DNA from: JAWLDA01 sp041686855
GTDB lineage: Bacteria; Bacillota; Limnochordia; DTU080; RSA5
Reading direction: 5' to 3'
DNA: 64,000 bases
Assembly (NCBI GenBank): GCA_041686855.1
Contig: JAWLDA010000005.1
Span: 232,948-296,947 of the forward strand
In this document: in pieces, positions 34,971 to 44,381 of the stretch
How positions within the stretch are numbered: position 1 is the stretch's first letter
Layout: each line of letters opens with the position of its first letter
Notes under the pieces: generated by a model
Databases searched by the model: none
Told to the model about the DNA's origin: nothing
The model's input: the letters and a program-made list of their open reading frames with translations, nothing else
Translations under genes and position numbers: made by a program

Positions 34971-36105
34971 AGTCGTGCTGATCGGAGCAGGACGTCGATC
35001 GGCTGCTCACCTTCCTGTACTGGGCGGTTTAAGGGATCACTTTGACTTTGCGGGCATTTGTGATCTCAACTTACAAGCCGCAAGTGAGCGGGCAAACGAA
35101 TACGGAGTACCTGCGTACGACAACGTAGATCGAATGTTCGAGTCGGTGCAACCGGAACTGGTTGTTCTTACCGTACCCGCTGACGGGCACCATGTCCTTG
35201 CAAGCGTAGCGGCAGATTACAAAACCCACATGCTTATTGAGACACCCTTGGCCCTCAGTCGTACTCTGATGGATTTCATCATCAACAAAGCCACCGAGTC
35301 AGGGGTGATCGTCGAGGTGAGCGAGCAGGTTCACCAATGGCCACATCTGCAAACAATGCGACGAATTGTTGAGAGTGGGGTTGCTGGGCGCCCGGTACGG
35401 GCCTTCTGTCATTACGACACGGCAGGGTATCATGCATGCAACGGATTGCGTTTCTTAGCAGGGGGTGACCCCGTGCGAGTCCGCTGTATTCGCCAGGCAT
35501 CGGATACGTCGCAACCACAGTGGAGGGGCCAAGTTCGGCGGGGTCGAGAGACTTGGGATCTTGGATTCTTTGAGTTTGAGAACGGCGCGACGGGATTGCT
35601 CGAAGTCGATGACGCCCAGAGAGCGCCTTTAAGGAACCATGTCCCGAAGGGCTGGCGCCTTGATACGACCGACGGAATGATGATTGATAAGAGGCTTTAT
35701 TTGCCGTCCGGCGACCAGACGCTCGAGTATCCATTCGAAGAGGTTCGATCAGATGGCGAGATGAAAGGAGTCAAAGTCGACACCGACCCCGTGATTGAAT
35801 GGCACAATCCGGCACGAAACCTTGGACTCACTCGCTCCCATGATGTCGCCTCACTTTACCTAGGTCTACATCGAGCGATCGTTGACGGTACCGAACCACT
35901 TTACGGACTTAAGCAGGCACGTCTGGACCAAGAGATGTCCCTTGCTATGACATTCTCCGGGGATATCAATGAGACTGTTACACTTCCGTTACCGTCCGAG
36001 AACACCCCTTGGGAGAACTGGTACCACGAAAACTACCGACACGAACACGGGTATGACCCTCTAGACATTGATGCCTTGCGCCAAAGGATGTATCCACGAA
36101 TCTAA
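34957..36105 (+). CDS. Gfo/Idh/MocA-family dehydrogenase
   Basis: NAD(P)-dependent sugar or cyclitol oxidoreductase, 382 residues. The Rossmann motif VVLIGAGRRSAAHLPVL is at the N-terminus. The usual EKP motif appears as LIETPLALS, so the Lys of EKP is replaced by Thr. The C-terminal alpha/beta domain follows (DLGFFEFENGATGLLEVDD). The loss of the catalytic Lys may indicate altered activity. AGGGAG precedes the ATG. It is translationally coupled to the lyase and probably acts on the released keto-uronate or a derivative. Confidence 0.85.
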   Translation: MRRVKVVLIGAGRRSAAHLPVLGGLRDHFDFAGICDLNLQAASERANEYGVPAYDNVDRMFESVQPELVVLTVPADGHHVLASVAADYKTHMLIETPLALSRTLMDFIINKATESGVIVEVSEQVHQWPHLQTMRRIVESGVAGRPVRAFCHYDTAGYHACNGLRFLAGGDPVRVRCIRQASDTSQPQWRGQVRRGRETWDLGFFEFENGATGLLEVDDAQRAPLRNHVPKGWRLDTTDGMMIDKRLYLPSGDQTLEYPFEEVRSDGEMKGVKVDTDPVIEWHNPARNLGLTRSHDVASLYLGLHRAIVDGTEPLYGLKQARLDQEMSLAMTFSGDINETVTLPLPSENTPWENWYHENYRHEHGYDPLDIDALRQRMYPRI

Positions 36106-36120
36106 CGGCAAAATGAGTGA

Positions 36121-36145
36121 GGCCCCGGGGAGATCCCTCGGGGCC
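36121..36145. terminator. bidirectional hairpin terminator
   Basis: GGCCCCG pairs with CGGGGCC across an 11-base loop, between the dehydrogenase stop and the convergent DUF6807 gene. There is no long T-run. Confidence 0.65.
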
Positions 36146-36186
36146 GCAGAGGTTTGCGGGAACGAAACGAAGGAGAGCTTCGTTCT

Positions 36187-37047
36187 TTACGACCATTCTT
36201 CAGCGAATCTATGATAGACCTCGTCAAATCGAACTGAATCCGACATTCCGTTGAAAGCCAGCGCCGCCCAGCGTAGCGTGAGCTGCGAATCATCGTCACT
36301 GAAATGCTGATTCACCGTGAATACGCCATACTCCCGAGTAAAGAACTCTGCAGGGTGAGCCGGATTTGACGGGTGGTCAAAGATTGCAATACCACCATGA
36401 GCATCGCCTACCTTTCCCGAGTATCCGCACCATCGAGCCGGCTTGCCGATGGTTGCCTCCTCCCCTTGAGCACCTTCACTGTTGCAAATCTCCCCGGGAA
36501 CGTGGCCGTCAGAGTTGTAAACCGCTTTCACACGGATAGAGTCGGCAACTCGTGCGCTGCACAGGAGTTTCCCGGGTACAGAGTCTGTGGGCCGACGCAC
36601 TTCTTGGCGAATTCGGATGAGAATCTCCTGGTCACCTACAATTTCGATCTCGTAATGACGTTTGTCAGCGCCCATTTGCTCTCCGTTGCCGTTAACCCAG
36701 ACCGTTCGTTCTTGGATGAGGCCCGTACGCTCATCGAGGAGCCCTACGGCGTCGAAGCCATCGTGAAGCATCTTTCCACAGGGGCCATACGGCGGTTCGT
36801 CATAATCGCTCCAAATGCTTGTCGTCTCATTGGTGGGATGGCCTCCGTAGGCCAACGAAAGCCCATACTGATTTGGGTGCTCTCGTGCATTGACCCCGCG
36901 TACGACATTACCGTTGGCTACGCACAGCGGCCAAAAGTACGGTCTCCAGCAACCTCTGTAAATGTAACTGCCTACCACTCGACGGCCTATGCGAAAGCGT
37001 ACGCGATCCGGAGTCATGTCGAGCGCCAGGGTGGAGGGCAAACTCAT
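36187..37047 (-). CDS. DUF6807 (PmoA-like) protein
   Basis: Protein of 286 residues resembling the DUF6807/'PmoA' family of carbohydrate-locus proteins. Family-like segments are RGCWRPYFWPLCVANGNVV and HPNQYGLSLAYGGH. FDHPSNPAHPAEFFTREYG lies near the C-terminus and carries several conserved His and Phe. No signal peptide is seen with the chosen ATG, which follows AAGGTGG. Despite the name there is no link to methane oxidation. Such proteins occur in glycan catabolic clusters of planctomycetes and relatives, and their activity is unproven. It is encoded 67 bases downstream of a sugar-binding protein. Confidence 0.7.
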   Translation of the reverse strand: MSLPSTLALDMTPDRVRFRIGRRVVGSYIYRGCWRPYFWPLCVANGNVVRGVNAREHPNQYGLSLAYGGHPTNETTSIWSDYDEPPYGPCGKMLHDGFDAVGLLDERTGLIQERTVWVNGNGEQMGADKRHYEIEIVGDQEILIRIRQEVRRPTDSVPGKLLCSARVADSIRVKAVYNSDGHVPGEICNSEGAQGEEATIGKPARWCGYSGKVGDAHGGIAIFDHPSNPAHPAEFFTREYGVFTVNQHFSDDDSQLTLRWAALAFNGMSDSVRFDEVYHRFAEEWS

Positions 37048-37114
37048 GGTTACCAAGCCACCTTCGTAAGATGAAGTCTGCTTTGTGTTACGGTGTCCCG
37101 CTGCCTTACTCTCC

Positions 37115-38401
37115 TCAGTCCGTGCCAAAAAGTATTGCTTCGCCGCGCCGTTTAGCGTTCTCAATCGCGTTCTCCACTGAAACTGTGCCTTCCCACATGG
37201 GTGCAAACTCCTCGTTGATCACTGTGTTGTACCTTAACCACCCGTCAAACCGCTCCCATGGAGCATTCAGATCAGGCTGGAGTAGTTCGGCGTAAATGCG
37301 CTTGTTGTCGGGTGGAAGTGGATCGTCCAGGAAGTCCTCCATTGTTGAATAACGGCGCGGTAACGTAGATGCAAACTCCCTTTGTATGCGTTCGCCTTCT
37401 GCGCTGGTAATGAACTTGAGGAAGTCCCATGCTGCTTCGGGATTTTGGCTGCTCTTCGAGACAGTAAGACCACTTACCATAAGGGGTTGAGGCGCTGGTC
37501 CGTGAAACCCTTCGAAGAACGGCGCGACGTCCCACTCGAACTGGTCGCCCACGTACAATTGGTATCGATGAGCATCGTAGTAGTAAGGCCACATGGCGAT
37601 TTGCCCGTTATAAAAGAGTTGGTGGCCACCGCCGGCGCTTGGGGGCGACGCAATTTGGTCCACATGAATGAGATCCCGAAGATATTGGATGGTCTCCACG
37701 ACATTTGGAGAGTCAAGTAGGATTTCGGTGGGCTCGTCGACATCATCCACCGTTTTCCCGTGGTTCGCCCCGATCCAAGGCGTTAAAAACTCATACCCAC
37801 GATTGATGGTGAGCGCCCATCGATCGTAGTTTCCATCACCGTTGATGTCCCTGACGAACTTCCTCCCCTCGGTACGTAGACGCTCCCAATCCCATCGGTC
37901 ATAAGGATAGGCGGCTCCGACTTCGTCAAATAATGTTTTGTTAAACCAAACCTGCATCGTGACAAAACTAGTAGGTAGAGCTGTGAGTTCGCCGGATCGT
38001 TCCATCGCTTGGATGAGTGACGGTACCACATCATCCCGCCCGTAATCTACTGCATCCCTCTCGAGCCATGGGTAGAGATTCCTTAGGACTCCAGCTTTAT
38101 GAAACGTGGTTGCAAGTAGATGGTGAACGCTGAAAATATCCGGTGCGGTACCGGCGATCAACTCAACAAGAATTTTGTCGTGATAGCTTCCGGGACCGGG
38201 TAGCTCCAACTGCACGTCAATGTCGGGGCGTTGTTCTTCAAAGGCTCTGGCAATGGCGGAATTCATCTCCCATTCGGCCTCGCCCCATATACGCCATCTG
38301 ACCACCTTTTGCTCCATGGCAAGAACTCCGGACGTGAAGAGAAAGAGTATAACGCCAACCACCCAGAGAATACCGACCCGACGGCGCCTCTCGCGGTTCA
38401 T
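37115..38401 (-). CDS. ABC sugar-binding protein (family 1)
   Basis: Extracytoplasmic solute-binding protein of 428 residues. The signal peptide is ILWVVGVILFLFTSGVLAM. The mature part has typical family 1 features: RWRIWGEAEWEMNSAIARAF near the start, LIAGTAPDIFSVH, NGDGNYDRWAL and the late MVSGLTVSKSSQNPEAAWDF. It should bind an oligosaccharide or uronide for import. No permease or ATPase gene accompanies it. It is transcribed toward the DUF6807 gene. Confidence 0.9.
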   Translation of the reverse strand: MNRERRRRVGILWVVGVILFLFTSGVLAMEQKVVRWRIWGEAEWEMNSAIARAFEEQRPDIDVQLELPGPGSYHDKILVELIAGTAPDIFSVHHLLATTFHKAGVLRNLYPWLERDAVDYGRDDVVPSLIQAMERSGELTALPTSFVTMQVWFNKTLFDEVGAAYPYDRWDWERLRTEGRKFVRDINGDGNYDRWALTINRGYEFLTPWIGANHGKTVDDVDEPTEILLDSPNVVETIQYLRDLIHVDQIASPPSAGGGHQLFYNGQIAMWPYYYDAHRYQLYVGDQFEWDVAPFFEGFHGPAPQPLMVSGLTVSKSSQNPEAAWDFLKFITSAEGERIQREFASTLPRRYSTMEDFLDDPLPPDNKRIYAELLQPDLNAPWERFDGWLRYNTVINEEFAPMWEGTVSVENAIENAKRRGEAILFGTD

Positions 38402-38682
38402 GTCAACAACTCCTCATTGTGTTGGATGTACTTTTCTGTATATTCAGTTATATAGCTCTGGATCCCTTGTTTCTCGTGGACGCTGTAAAGCAGTGCAGGG
38501 GCCCAGCGGGCGTACACTCCGAGTATATCGCCAACGTTCTGACAACAGGAAACAGTGTGCGACCAGCGAAAATAGTCGTTGGTTGGAATCCTGAGACTTA
38601 TGGTTGTTTAATTGAGGGGGTGGGGTCGATTCCGTCGTATCGGAACGCAGACGATGTTCCAGCGGGTGTTGTCAGTCGGGTG

Positions 38683-39714
38683 ATGGGCGAATTGCAGTAC
38701 ATCACCAAGGCGGAGACGGAGGACTTTCTACGGACGTTGACGTCCCAATGGCAGGCGCGTCGCGAGGAGCTGCTTTGGCGACGCGACTATTCGTCCGAGT
38801 CAGCGTACATAACCTCCGTGGAGCCAAATCGTCGACGTTGGCAGCAGGCCGTGGGTGATCTAAGTGCGCTGGAGGTCCCTGAGCCGGAGGGAGACGTCGA
38901 GTGGGAGCCCTTCTTCCAGGACAACGACATCGAGGCACGCTGGATCTCAGTGCCTGTAGGGGCGGGATTGCGCGTGCGGGCGGTGCTCGCGCTGCCGAAA
39001 GGTAAGAGCGGTCCGTTTCCGGTCGTCTTGACACAGCACGGCGTGACGGGGTCGCCGGAGAAGACGTTTGGTTACGACGATCCCGGCGGCTACTACTCGC
39101 GCTACAGTGCGGAGCTGGTCCGGGCCGGTTACGCGGTCCTGGCTCCCAAAAACCTCTCTATGAAAGAGGTGCGGGGGCGCATGCAGCGGCTCTGTCTCAT
39201 GCTGGGCATCACGCTGTGGGGGCTTGAGATCTATAAATTGCAGCGCCTCCTGGACGCGGTCCTTGCGCTCGACGAGATTGACGAAGAGCGCTTGGCCATG
39301 TGGGGCCTCAGCTTAGGAGGGGCGTACACGCAGTTTATGATGCCCCTCGAGCCGCGCATCAAAGTGGGGATCACCAGCGGCTTCTTTAACGACCGCTATC
39401 GCAAGATGGTGATTGACGACCCGCGTTACAGTTGCTTCCTCTCGACGATCGAGGAACACGTCTTCATTCCGCGTTGGCTGGTCGAGTTTGGCGACGAAGA
39501 TCTGGTCTCGCTGGTCTGCCCGCGTCCGTTCCAAATTCAGACGGGGAAGAGTGACGCGATCTCGTGGTGGCCGTTCGTGCAAGAGACGTTCGAACGCTCA
39601 AAGGAGCATTACGTAAAGCTGGGAGCCCCTGACGCGATCGAGTTTGATCTGCACGAAGGCGGGCACGAGATCAGGCTCGAGTCGGGGATGCGATTCCTAA
39701 AAAGATGGTTGTAG
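38683..39714 (+). CDS. alpha/beta hydrolase (acetyl-esterase-like)
   Basis: Predicted carbohydrate esterase or dienelactone-hydrolase-type enzyme, 343 residues without signal peptide. The nucleophile elbow is MWGLSLGGAYTQ. The oxyanion region is VVLTQHGVTGS, and the catalytic His is probably in LHEGGHE near the C-terminus. The frame stays open 88 codons upstream, but that part is not family-like and overlaps an AT-richer intergenic stretch. I start at the ATG giving MGELQYITKAE, although no clear Shine-Dalgarno is present. It precedes a sugar-binding protein gene. Confidence 0.75.
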   Translation: MGELQYITKAETEDFLRTLTSQWQARREELLWRRDYSSESAYITSVEPNRRRWQQAVGDLSALEVPEPEGDVEWEPFFQDNDIEARWISVPVGAGLRVRAVLALPKGKSGPFPVVLTQHGVTGSPEKTFGYDDPGGYYSRYSAELVRAGYAVLAPKNLSMKEVRGRMQRLCLMLGITLWGLEIYKLQRLLDAVLALDEIDEERLAMWGLSLGGAYTQFMMPLEPRIKVGITSGFFNDRYRKMVIDDPRYSCFLSTIEEHVFIPRWLVEFGDEDLVSLVCPRPFQIQTGKSDAISWWPFVQETFERSKEHYVKLGAPDAIEFDLHEGGHEIRLESGMRFLKRWL

Positions 39715-39775
39715 CGGACATGATGAGCACATTTGCACCGGGGTTGGAGCTAAGTTCGGCATCTATAAGGAGGTC

Positions 39776-41044
39776 GTGGAAGTGAGAAGGAGCCTTCTGC
39801 AAACGGTGAGCGTCGCCGCGCTCTTGGTTGTTTTGGCGGCAGTGCCAGCTTGGGCGGTGACGACCATTCAGTACCAGTACAACTGGTACAACAACCAGCG
39901 TGAAGGGTACAATGAGGCGTTTGAGGCCATGATCGAGGCCTTCAACAGTTCGCAAAGCGACATTCGCGTCGAAGGGTTCGTGGTGAGTGGGACCGACGAG
40001 CGGCTCATCACCTCGATTGCTGCTGGGATCGCCGCCGACGTCGTCCACTTTGAAACGTCATCCGTCATCGACTTCGCCAGTCGAGGCTTGCTCGAGCCAC
40101 TCGATCCCGTCTACGACTACGAGTCGATCGAACGCTACTTTTTCGCGGCTGATGCTGCCGAAGTGATGTGGAACGGCAGAGTCTGGGGCTTGCCGGGTTA
40201 CACCAACGTGCGCGGCCTCTTCTGGAACGTCGACATCCTGAACGAAGTGGGGTTGGACAGCTCTAAGGCGCCCGAGACGCTTCAAGGGCTCGAAGAGTTG
40301 GCGGCTAAGGCGACCGTTGTCGAGTCTGACGGCCGCATTACGCGCCTTGGGTTCACCCCGTGGATGGGCGGCATGTACCCGGCCGGATGGTTCTGGGCGT
40401 TTGGTGGAGAGATCTACGATCCTGAGACGGGCATGCCGACGCTCACCCGTGAGGAGAACATTGAGGCGTGGCACTGGGTCCAGGATTGGGCCCAGCGGTA
40501 TCCTGAGGAGCGCTACGACCTCGCCGCCGGGGGCCTGAGCGGTGCCAACGGATACTTTGTCTCCGGCTCGTTGGCCGCAACGGTCGCGGCCGACAACACC
40601 GTCGCTTCGTACCGGACGGCCGCACCGGACCTCAACTTTGGCACCGGTCGAATCCCGCACGCACCCGGTGGCCGTAACGGTACATGGGGCGGAGGAATCG
40701 GACACGTGATTCCCAAGGGGGCCAAGCATCCCGACGAAGCGAAGATCTTCTTGCGCTGGATCGCTACCGAGGGACAAAAGATCCTTTACGAGCGCCTCGG
40801 TGAATTCCCCACGAGCATGAGTGTGGCGTATCCGATCATCGAGTCGCTCCCGATGGACGATCCCCGGGTGCCACTCTTTGAGATGGTCGCCGAGCGCAAT
40901 CCTCGTCCGCCGTTGTGGGCGCCGGTGATTCGTGCGCTGATCAGCGCGGAGGGTACGATTCGCAGGATGGAAGATACGCCGCGCAACGTGTTGGAGAACC
41001 TCCAGCGACAGTATGTACCGGAGTACGAGAAGTTGCAACGGTAG
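39776..41044 (+). CDS. ABC sugar-binding protein
   Basis: Secreted or anchored solute-binding protein, 422 residues. The signal peptide is VSVAALLVVLAAVPAWA. Mature features include IQYQYNWYNNQREGYNEAFEAM, GIAADVVHFETSSV, WGLPGYTNVRGLFWNVDIL and IGHVIPKGAKHPDEAKIFL. AAGGAGG precedes two possible GTG starts two codons apart. It is followed by a strong terminator and lies between an esterase and dehydrogenase genes. The ligand is unknown. Confidence 0.9.
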   Translation: MEVRRSLLQTVSVAALLVVLAAVPAWAVTTIQYQYNWYNNQREGYNEAFEAMIEAFNSSQSDIRVEGFVVSGTDERLITSIAAGIAADVVHFETSSVIDFASRGLLEPLDPVYDYESIERYFFAADAAEVMWNGRVWGLPGYTNVRGLFWNVDILNEVGLDSSKAPETLQGLEELAAKATVVESDGRITRLGFTPWMGGMYPAGWFWAFGGEIYDPETGMPTLTREENIEAWHWVQDWAQRYPEERYDLAAGGLSGANGYFVSGSLAATVAADNTVASYRTAAPDLNFGTGRIPHAPGGRNGTWGGGIGHVIPKGAKHPDEAKIFLRWIATEGQKILYERLGEFPTSMSVAYPIIESLPMDDPRVPLFEMVAERNPRPPLWAPVIRALISAEGTIRRMEDTPRNVLENLQRQYVPEYEKLQR

Positions 41045-41068
41045 TCCGGCATTGCGATACCTGACAAA

Positions 41069-41110
41069 AGAAGCCCTCGCGCCCTACGTTACCAGGGAGC
41101 GAGGGCTTCT
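41069..41110 (+). terminator. strong hairpin terminator
   Basis: A perfect 12-bp stem AGAAGCCCTCGC / GCGAGGGCTTCT with an inner CCCT/AGGG pairing lies 25 bases after the binding-protein stop. It is followed by pyrimidine-rich sequence and separates that gene from the dehydrogenase genes. Confidence 0.8.
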
Positions 41111-41179
41111 GCGTCTATCTGACTTAGAAAGGGTTGTTTTGGGGGATGCCGAACCCTGCCAAAGCGAGGTGAGTTGGTT

Positions 41180-42193
41180 ATGCGTTGTGTCGTGCTGCGT
41201 GAGCCGTACACGCTTGAGATGCGTTCCATGGATATGGGGCACCCGGGGCCTGGTGAGGCGTTGGTGCGCGTTCGGCGCATCGGCATCTGCGGTACGGATC
41301 TACACGCTTACCGCGGGAACCAACCTTACTTCACGTACCCTCGTGTCCTTGGACATGAGCTGGCTGTGGAGGTTGTCGCCCTAGGCCCAGGACCGACACA
41401 CGTGCAGGTCGGCGAACTCTGCGTCGTGCTGCCCTACCTCTCGTGCGGTACGTGTATCGCGTGTCGGGCTGGGCGAACGAATTGTTGTACACACCTTGAG
41501 GTGCTCGGCGTACACACTGACGGCGGGATGAAGGAGTTTATGATCCTCCCGGTAGCGACGCTTCTCTCGGGACGCGGGCTCACGCTCGACCAGATGGCGC
41601 TGGTAGAGAATCAGAGCATTGGCGCACACGCCGTGCGGCGCGCCCAGCCGCAGCGTGGCGAGTTAGCCCTGGTGATCGGCGTCGGTCCGATTGGACTCGG
41701 TGTCGTTCAGGCGGCCAAAGGGGCCGGCGCTCAGGTGATTGCGATGGAGGTGAACCCCCTCGCGCTCGCCTTTTGCCGCGAAGTGCTTGGTGTAGAGCAC
41801 GTCGTTGACGCACGCACCGACCCTTTACAGCAATTGGAGAGCATCACGTCCGGGGAGCTCCCTACGATCGTCTTTGACGCCACGGGGAGTCCGCACTCCA
41901 TGATGAAGGCGTTCGAATTCCCCGCCCACGGGGGTCGGCTGGTCTTTGTCAGTATCGTAAAAGCGGACATCACCTTTCATGATCCCGACTTTCACCGTAA
42001 GGAGCTTACTCTGCTCAGCAGCCGTAACGCCACGTGCGAGGACTTCGCGAACGTGATGACGGCGATGGCGGAAGGCCGCATGGTGACAGAGCCTCTCATT
42101 ACCCATCGGACGACGCTCGAAGGAGTGATCGACTCCTTTGACGGGTGGTTGCGGCCCGAGGCGGGCGTCGTAAAAGCCATGGTCGAATGTTGA
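41180..42193 (+). CDS. zinc-dependent medium-chain dehydrogenase
   Basis: MDR-type alcohol or polyol dehydrogenase, 337 residues. Catalytic zinc ligands are visible in GICGTDLHAY (Cys) and LGHELAVEV (His, Glu). The structural zinc site is SCGTCIACRAGRTNC (four Cys). The NAD-binding motif is VIGVGPIGLGVVQAAKGAGA. It resembles galactonate, L-threonine and sorbitol dehydrogenase relatives; the substrate is probably a sugar acid or polyol. GAGGTGAG precedes the ATG; a TTG two codons upstream is an alternative. The Gfo/Idh/MocA gene follows 54 bases on. Confidence 0.92.
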   Translation: MRCVVLREPYTLEMRSMDMGHPGPGEALVRVRRIGICGTDLHAYRGNQPYFTYPRVLGHELAVEVVALGPGPTHVQVGELCVVLPYLSCGTCIACRAGRTNCCTHLEVLGVHTDGGMKEFMILPVATLLSGRGLTLDQMALVENQSIGAHAVRRAQPQRGELALVIGVGPIGLGVVQAAKGAGAQVIAMEVNPLALAFCREVLGVEHVVDARTDPLQQLESITSGELPTIVFDATGSPHSMMKAFEFPAHGGRLVFVSIVKADITFHDPDFHRKELTLLSSRNATCEDFANVMTAMAEGRMVTEPLITHRTTLEGVIDSFDGWLRPEAGVVKAMVEC

Positions 42194-42247
42194 GGAGAGC
42201 GTTATAAGGTTGAGGCTGGCTTGTACTCTTGTGAGGAGGTCCAAACG

Positions 42248-43270
42248 ATGAATCCCAAATTTCGCATTGGAATTGTTGGAATGGTGCACGACCACGTGTG
42301 GGATGTGCTTCAACACTTTGCCACGGACGAACGAGCAACGCTGGTGGCGGCGGCGGATCCCAACCAGCCGCTGCTCGATCGGATTCGTTCGGAGTATGGT
42401 GTAGAGGCGCTATACACTGATTACACGCACATGTTGGACCGGGAGAAGCTGGACGCTGTCATCGTATACACGGACAATGTGACGGGACCGTACGTGGTGG
42501 AAGCAGCCGCCCAGCGGGGCGTGCACGCCCTGGTTGAGAAGCCCCTATCGGCCCGCCTCGAAGGAGCGGAGCGAGCGACGCTCGCCGCGAGACGACACGG
42601 CACTCTGCTCGCGGTCAACTGGCCGACCGCGTGGAACCCGCGCTTCGCCCTCGTATCCCGCCTGGCTGCCGAGGGAGATATCGGGCGGATCTTTAAGGTG
42701 CGCTACCGGGCTGCCCACCAAGGGCCCAAGGCGTTTAACGTCTCCCGTTACTTTGCCGAGTGGCTCTATGACAAGGAGCGCAACGGCGCCGGCGCGCTGA
42801 TCGACTACTGCTCGTACGGATCTATGTTCGCCGCTTATCTATTGGGTCGACCGGGGAGCGTCACGGGTGTGGCTGGTCGCTTTGTGGACGAGGAAGAGCC
42901 GGTGGATGATAACGCCGTGTTACTCCTCAAGTACGAAGGGGGCATTGGTATCTGTGAAGCCTCGTGGAGCCAGTGGGGCTTTGGTTATGAGCTCCTCGTC
43001 AACGGCACGGAAGGATCTCTGCGCGGGGAAGCAGACGGTGTCTACCGAGTGCGTCGCGGCAGCAAGGAGCCGGAGCGTCTGGAGATCCCCCCTCTGCCGG
43101 CGGGACAGCAGAACGCAGCCGACTTCCTTTTGACCGCGCTGGCATCGGGCGAAGTGCCCGATGGGCCGTGCAGCGCCACCGTCGGTCGCAACGCGCAGGA
43201 GATCATGGAGGCAGGCATCATTTCAGCACAGACGGGGAGTGCCGTGCCGCTGCCTCTGCTCAACGTTTAG
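42248..43270 (+). CDS. Gfo/Idh/MocA-family dehydrogenase
   Basis: NAD(P)-dependent oxidoreductase of 340 residues. The N-terminal Rossmann fold begins RIGIVGMVHDHVW, where MVHDH replaces the usual GxGxxG. The EKP motif is intact in VHALVEKPLSARLEGAE. The C-terminal domain carries a catalytic-His region (GALIDYCSYGSMFAAYLLGRP). The ATG follows GAGGAGG. It is next to a zinc dehydrogenase, a common pairing in myo-inositol, uronate or deoxysugar oxidation. Confidence 0.9.
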   Translation: MNPKFRIGIVGMVHDHVWDVLQHFATDERATLVAAADPNQPLLDRIRSEYGVEALYTDYTHMLDREKLDAVIVYTDNVTGPYVVEAAAQRGVHALVEKPLSARLEGAERATLAARRHGTLLAVNWPTAWNPRFALVSRLAAEGDIGRIFKVRYRAAHQGPKAFNVSRYFAEWLYDKERNGAGALIDYCSYGSMFAAYLLGRPGSVTGVAGRFVDEEEPVDDNAVLLLKYEGGIGICEASWSQWGFGYELLVNGTEGSLRGEADGVYRVRRGSKEPERLEIPPLPAGQQNAADFLLTALASGEVPDGPCSATVGRNAQEIMEAGIISAQTGSAVPLPLLNV

Positions 43271-43282
43271 CAATTCAACGCG

Positions 43283-44299
43283 TCAGGCGAGGCTCCAATC
43301 AAAGATGACGCCGAGGTACTCTTCCTTGCGGGCGCTGAGCCCTTCGTACACCTCCTGGCAATCAGCCGGGGATGCGACGTGCGTTAGTAGCGGTTCCACA
43401 ACGAGGCGCTCGGCGGCAATCCACTCGACGATCTGGCGGTAGTTGGTTTCGAGGTCCCGAGTGCGATCCGTCGGGTGCATGGGCCAGCGCCATTCAAGAG
43501 CGCCGATCATGCGAATGGCTTCGAGGTGGATTCGCAGGAGCATGGGCGTGACGTCGAAGGTGGCCTTCGCCCGCGGGCTGCCCAGCAGAATCACCTCGCC
43601 GTAGCGACGGGTGAGCATCACGGCCTGGTTGATCACTTCGCTCACGCCGATCGCTTCCACCGTGATGTCGGCGCCTTCACCCTGCGTCCATTCCATGACC
43701 GCCTCGGTGAGCGCATCGGCTCCCCCGTGCGCCGTGCGGGTGAGTCCGCAGGCCATTGCGCGCTCCAGGCGAGATTGAGCGAGATCGGTCACCATGACAT
43801 CTGCACCGGCTAGTGCGAAGAGTTGCGCAGCGAAGTTGCCCACAAGGCCCATGCCGATGACCAGCACCTTGTCACCTGGTTGAACGCTGGACGAACGTAG
43901 TGCAGCGATGCTAACACCTGCCATACGTGCAAAGACGAGCAGGCGCTCGTCTGCGTCAGGCGGGACGGGAAGGGCCATGCGCCCAGCATCCGCTTTCACC
44001 AGGGACGCGTGCCGCGCGAAACTGAGCACTTTGTCGCCGGGGCGGCACATCGTAACGCCTTCTCCAACAGCCACCACTTCGCCGAGGTTGCCGTAGCCTG
44101 TGCGACGGGGGTACACTTTGGAGTCTCCTACCGGCATCTCTTTGACTAGCCCGGTGAATCCCGCCCCTTCTGTCCCGGCGCTTACGATTGAGACATGGGT
44201 GCGCACCAGCGCTTCGTGCGGCGCCAGCTGCTCCTCAAGCTCCGATTCCTGCAGCTCAATGCGGCCCGGTTCAACGACGACGAGCTCTTTGATTCGCAC
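43283..44299 (-). CDS. medium-chain dehydrogenase without zinc sites
   Basis: MDR-superfamily oxidoreductase of 338 residues. The N-terminal half lacks both the structural four-Cys loop and the usual GHE zinc motif (HVSIVSAGTEGAGFTG; TGYGNLGEVVAVGEG). The cofactor domain is normal (VLVIGMGLVGNFAAQLFALAGA). Related proteins act in sugar and sialic-acid-type clusters. It converges on the Gfo/Idh/MocA gene with 12 bases between them. It is the last gene of a long minus-strand run starting at the Rieske gene. Confidence 0.88.
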   Translation of the reverse strand: MRIKELVVVEPGRIELQESELEEQLAPHEALVRTHVSIVSAGTEGAGFTGLVKEMPVGDSKVYPRRTGYGNLGEVVAVGEGVTMCRPGDKVLSFARHASLVKADAGRMALPVPPDADERLLVFARMAGVSIAALRSSSVQPGDKVLVIGMGLVGNFAAQLFALAGADVMVTDLAQSRLERAMACGLTRTAHGGADALTEAVMEWTQGEGADITVEAIGVSEVINQAVMLTRRYGEVILLGSPRAKATFDVTPMLLRIHLEAIRMIGALEWRWPMHPTDRTRDLETNYRQIVEWIAAERLVVEPLLTHVASPADCQEVYEGLSARKEEYLGVIFDWSLA

Positions 44300-44340
44300 G
44301 GACGTGGCTCCTCTCTGGTCCTTTCGCCCATTAAGGTCGT

Positions 44341-44381
44341 GTGTACATTTGATCGAGGTGCGTCGCTTACGTGATTCTCAC
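44341..44381 (-). pseudogene. remnant of an alpha/beta hydrolase start
   Basis: Read on the minus strand, this reads V-R-I-T-stop-A-T-H-L-D-Q-M-Y-T-R-P-stop. It matches the first residues MSATYTAHFDQMYR of the intact hydrolase at about 56.4 kb. The stretch GTACATTTGATC (44343-44354) is identical in both places. The remnant start overlaps the stop of the GH-like gene (GTGA), as a coupled gene would. It carries stop codons and is not functional. Confidence 0.65.

Noticed and set aside
36187..37047. Methane monooxygenase subunit suggested by the 'PmoA' family name
   Set aside because: The protein is soluble-looking, found in sugar loci, and shows none of the membrane helices or copper sites of particulate methane monooxygenase.
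38419..38682. 88-codon N-terminal extension of the hydrolase
   Set aside because: It overlaps the promoter side of the divergent binding-protein gene and shows no domain-like sequence; the downstream ATG begins the family-like part.
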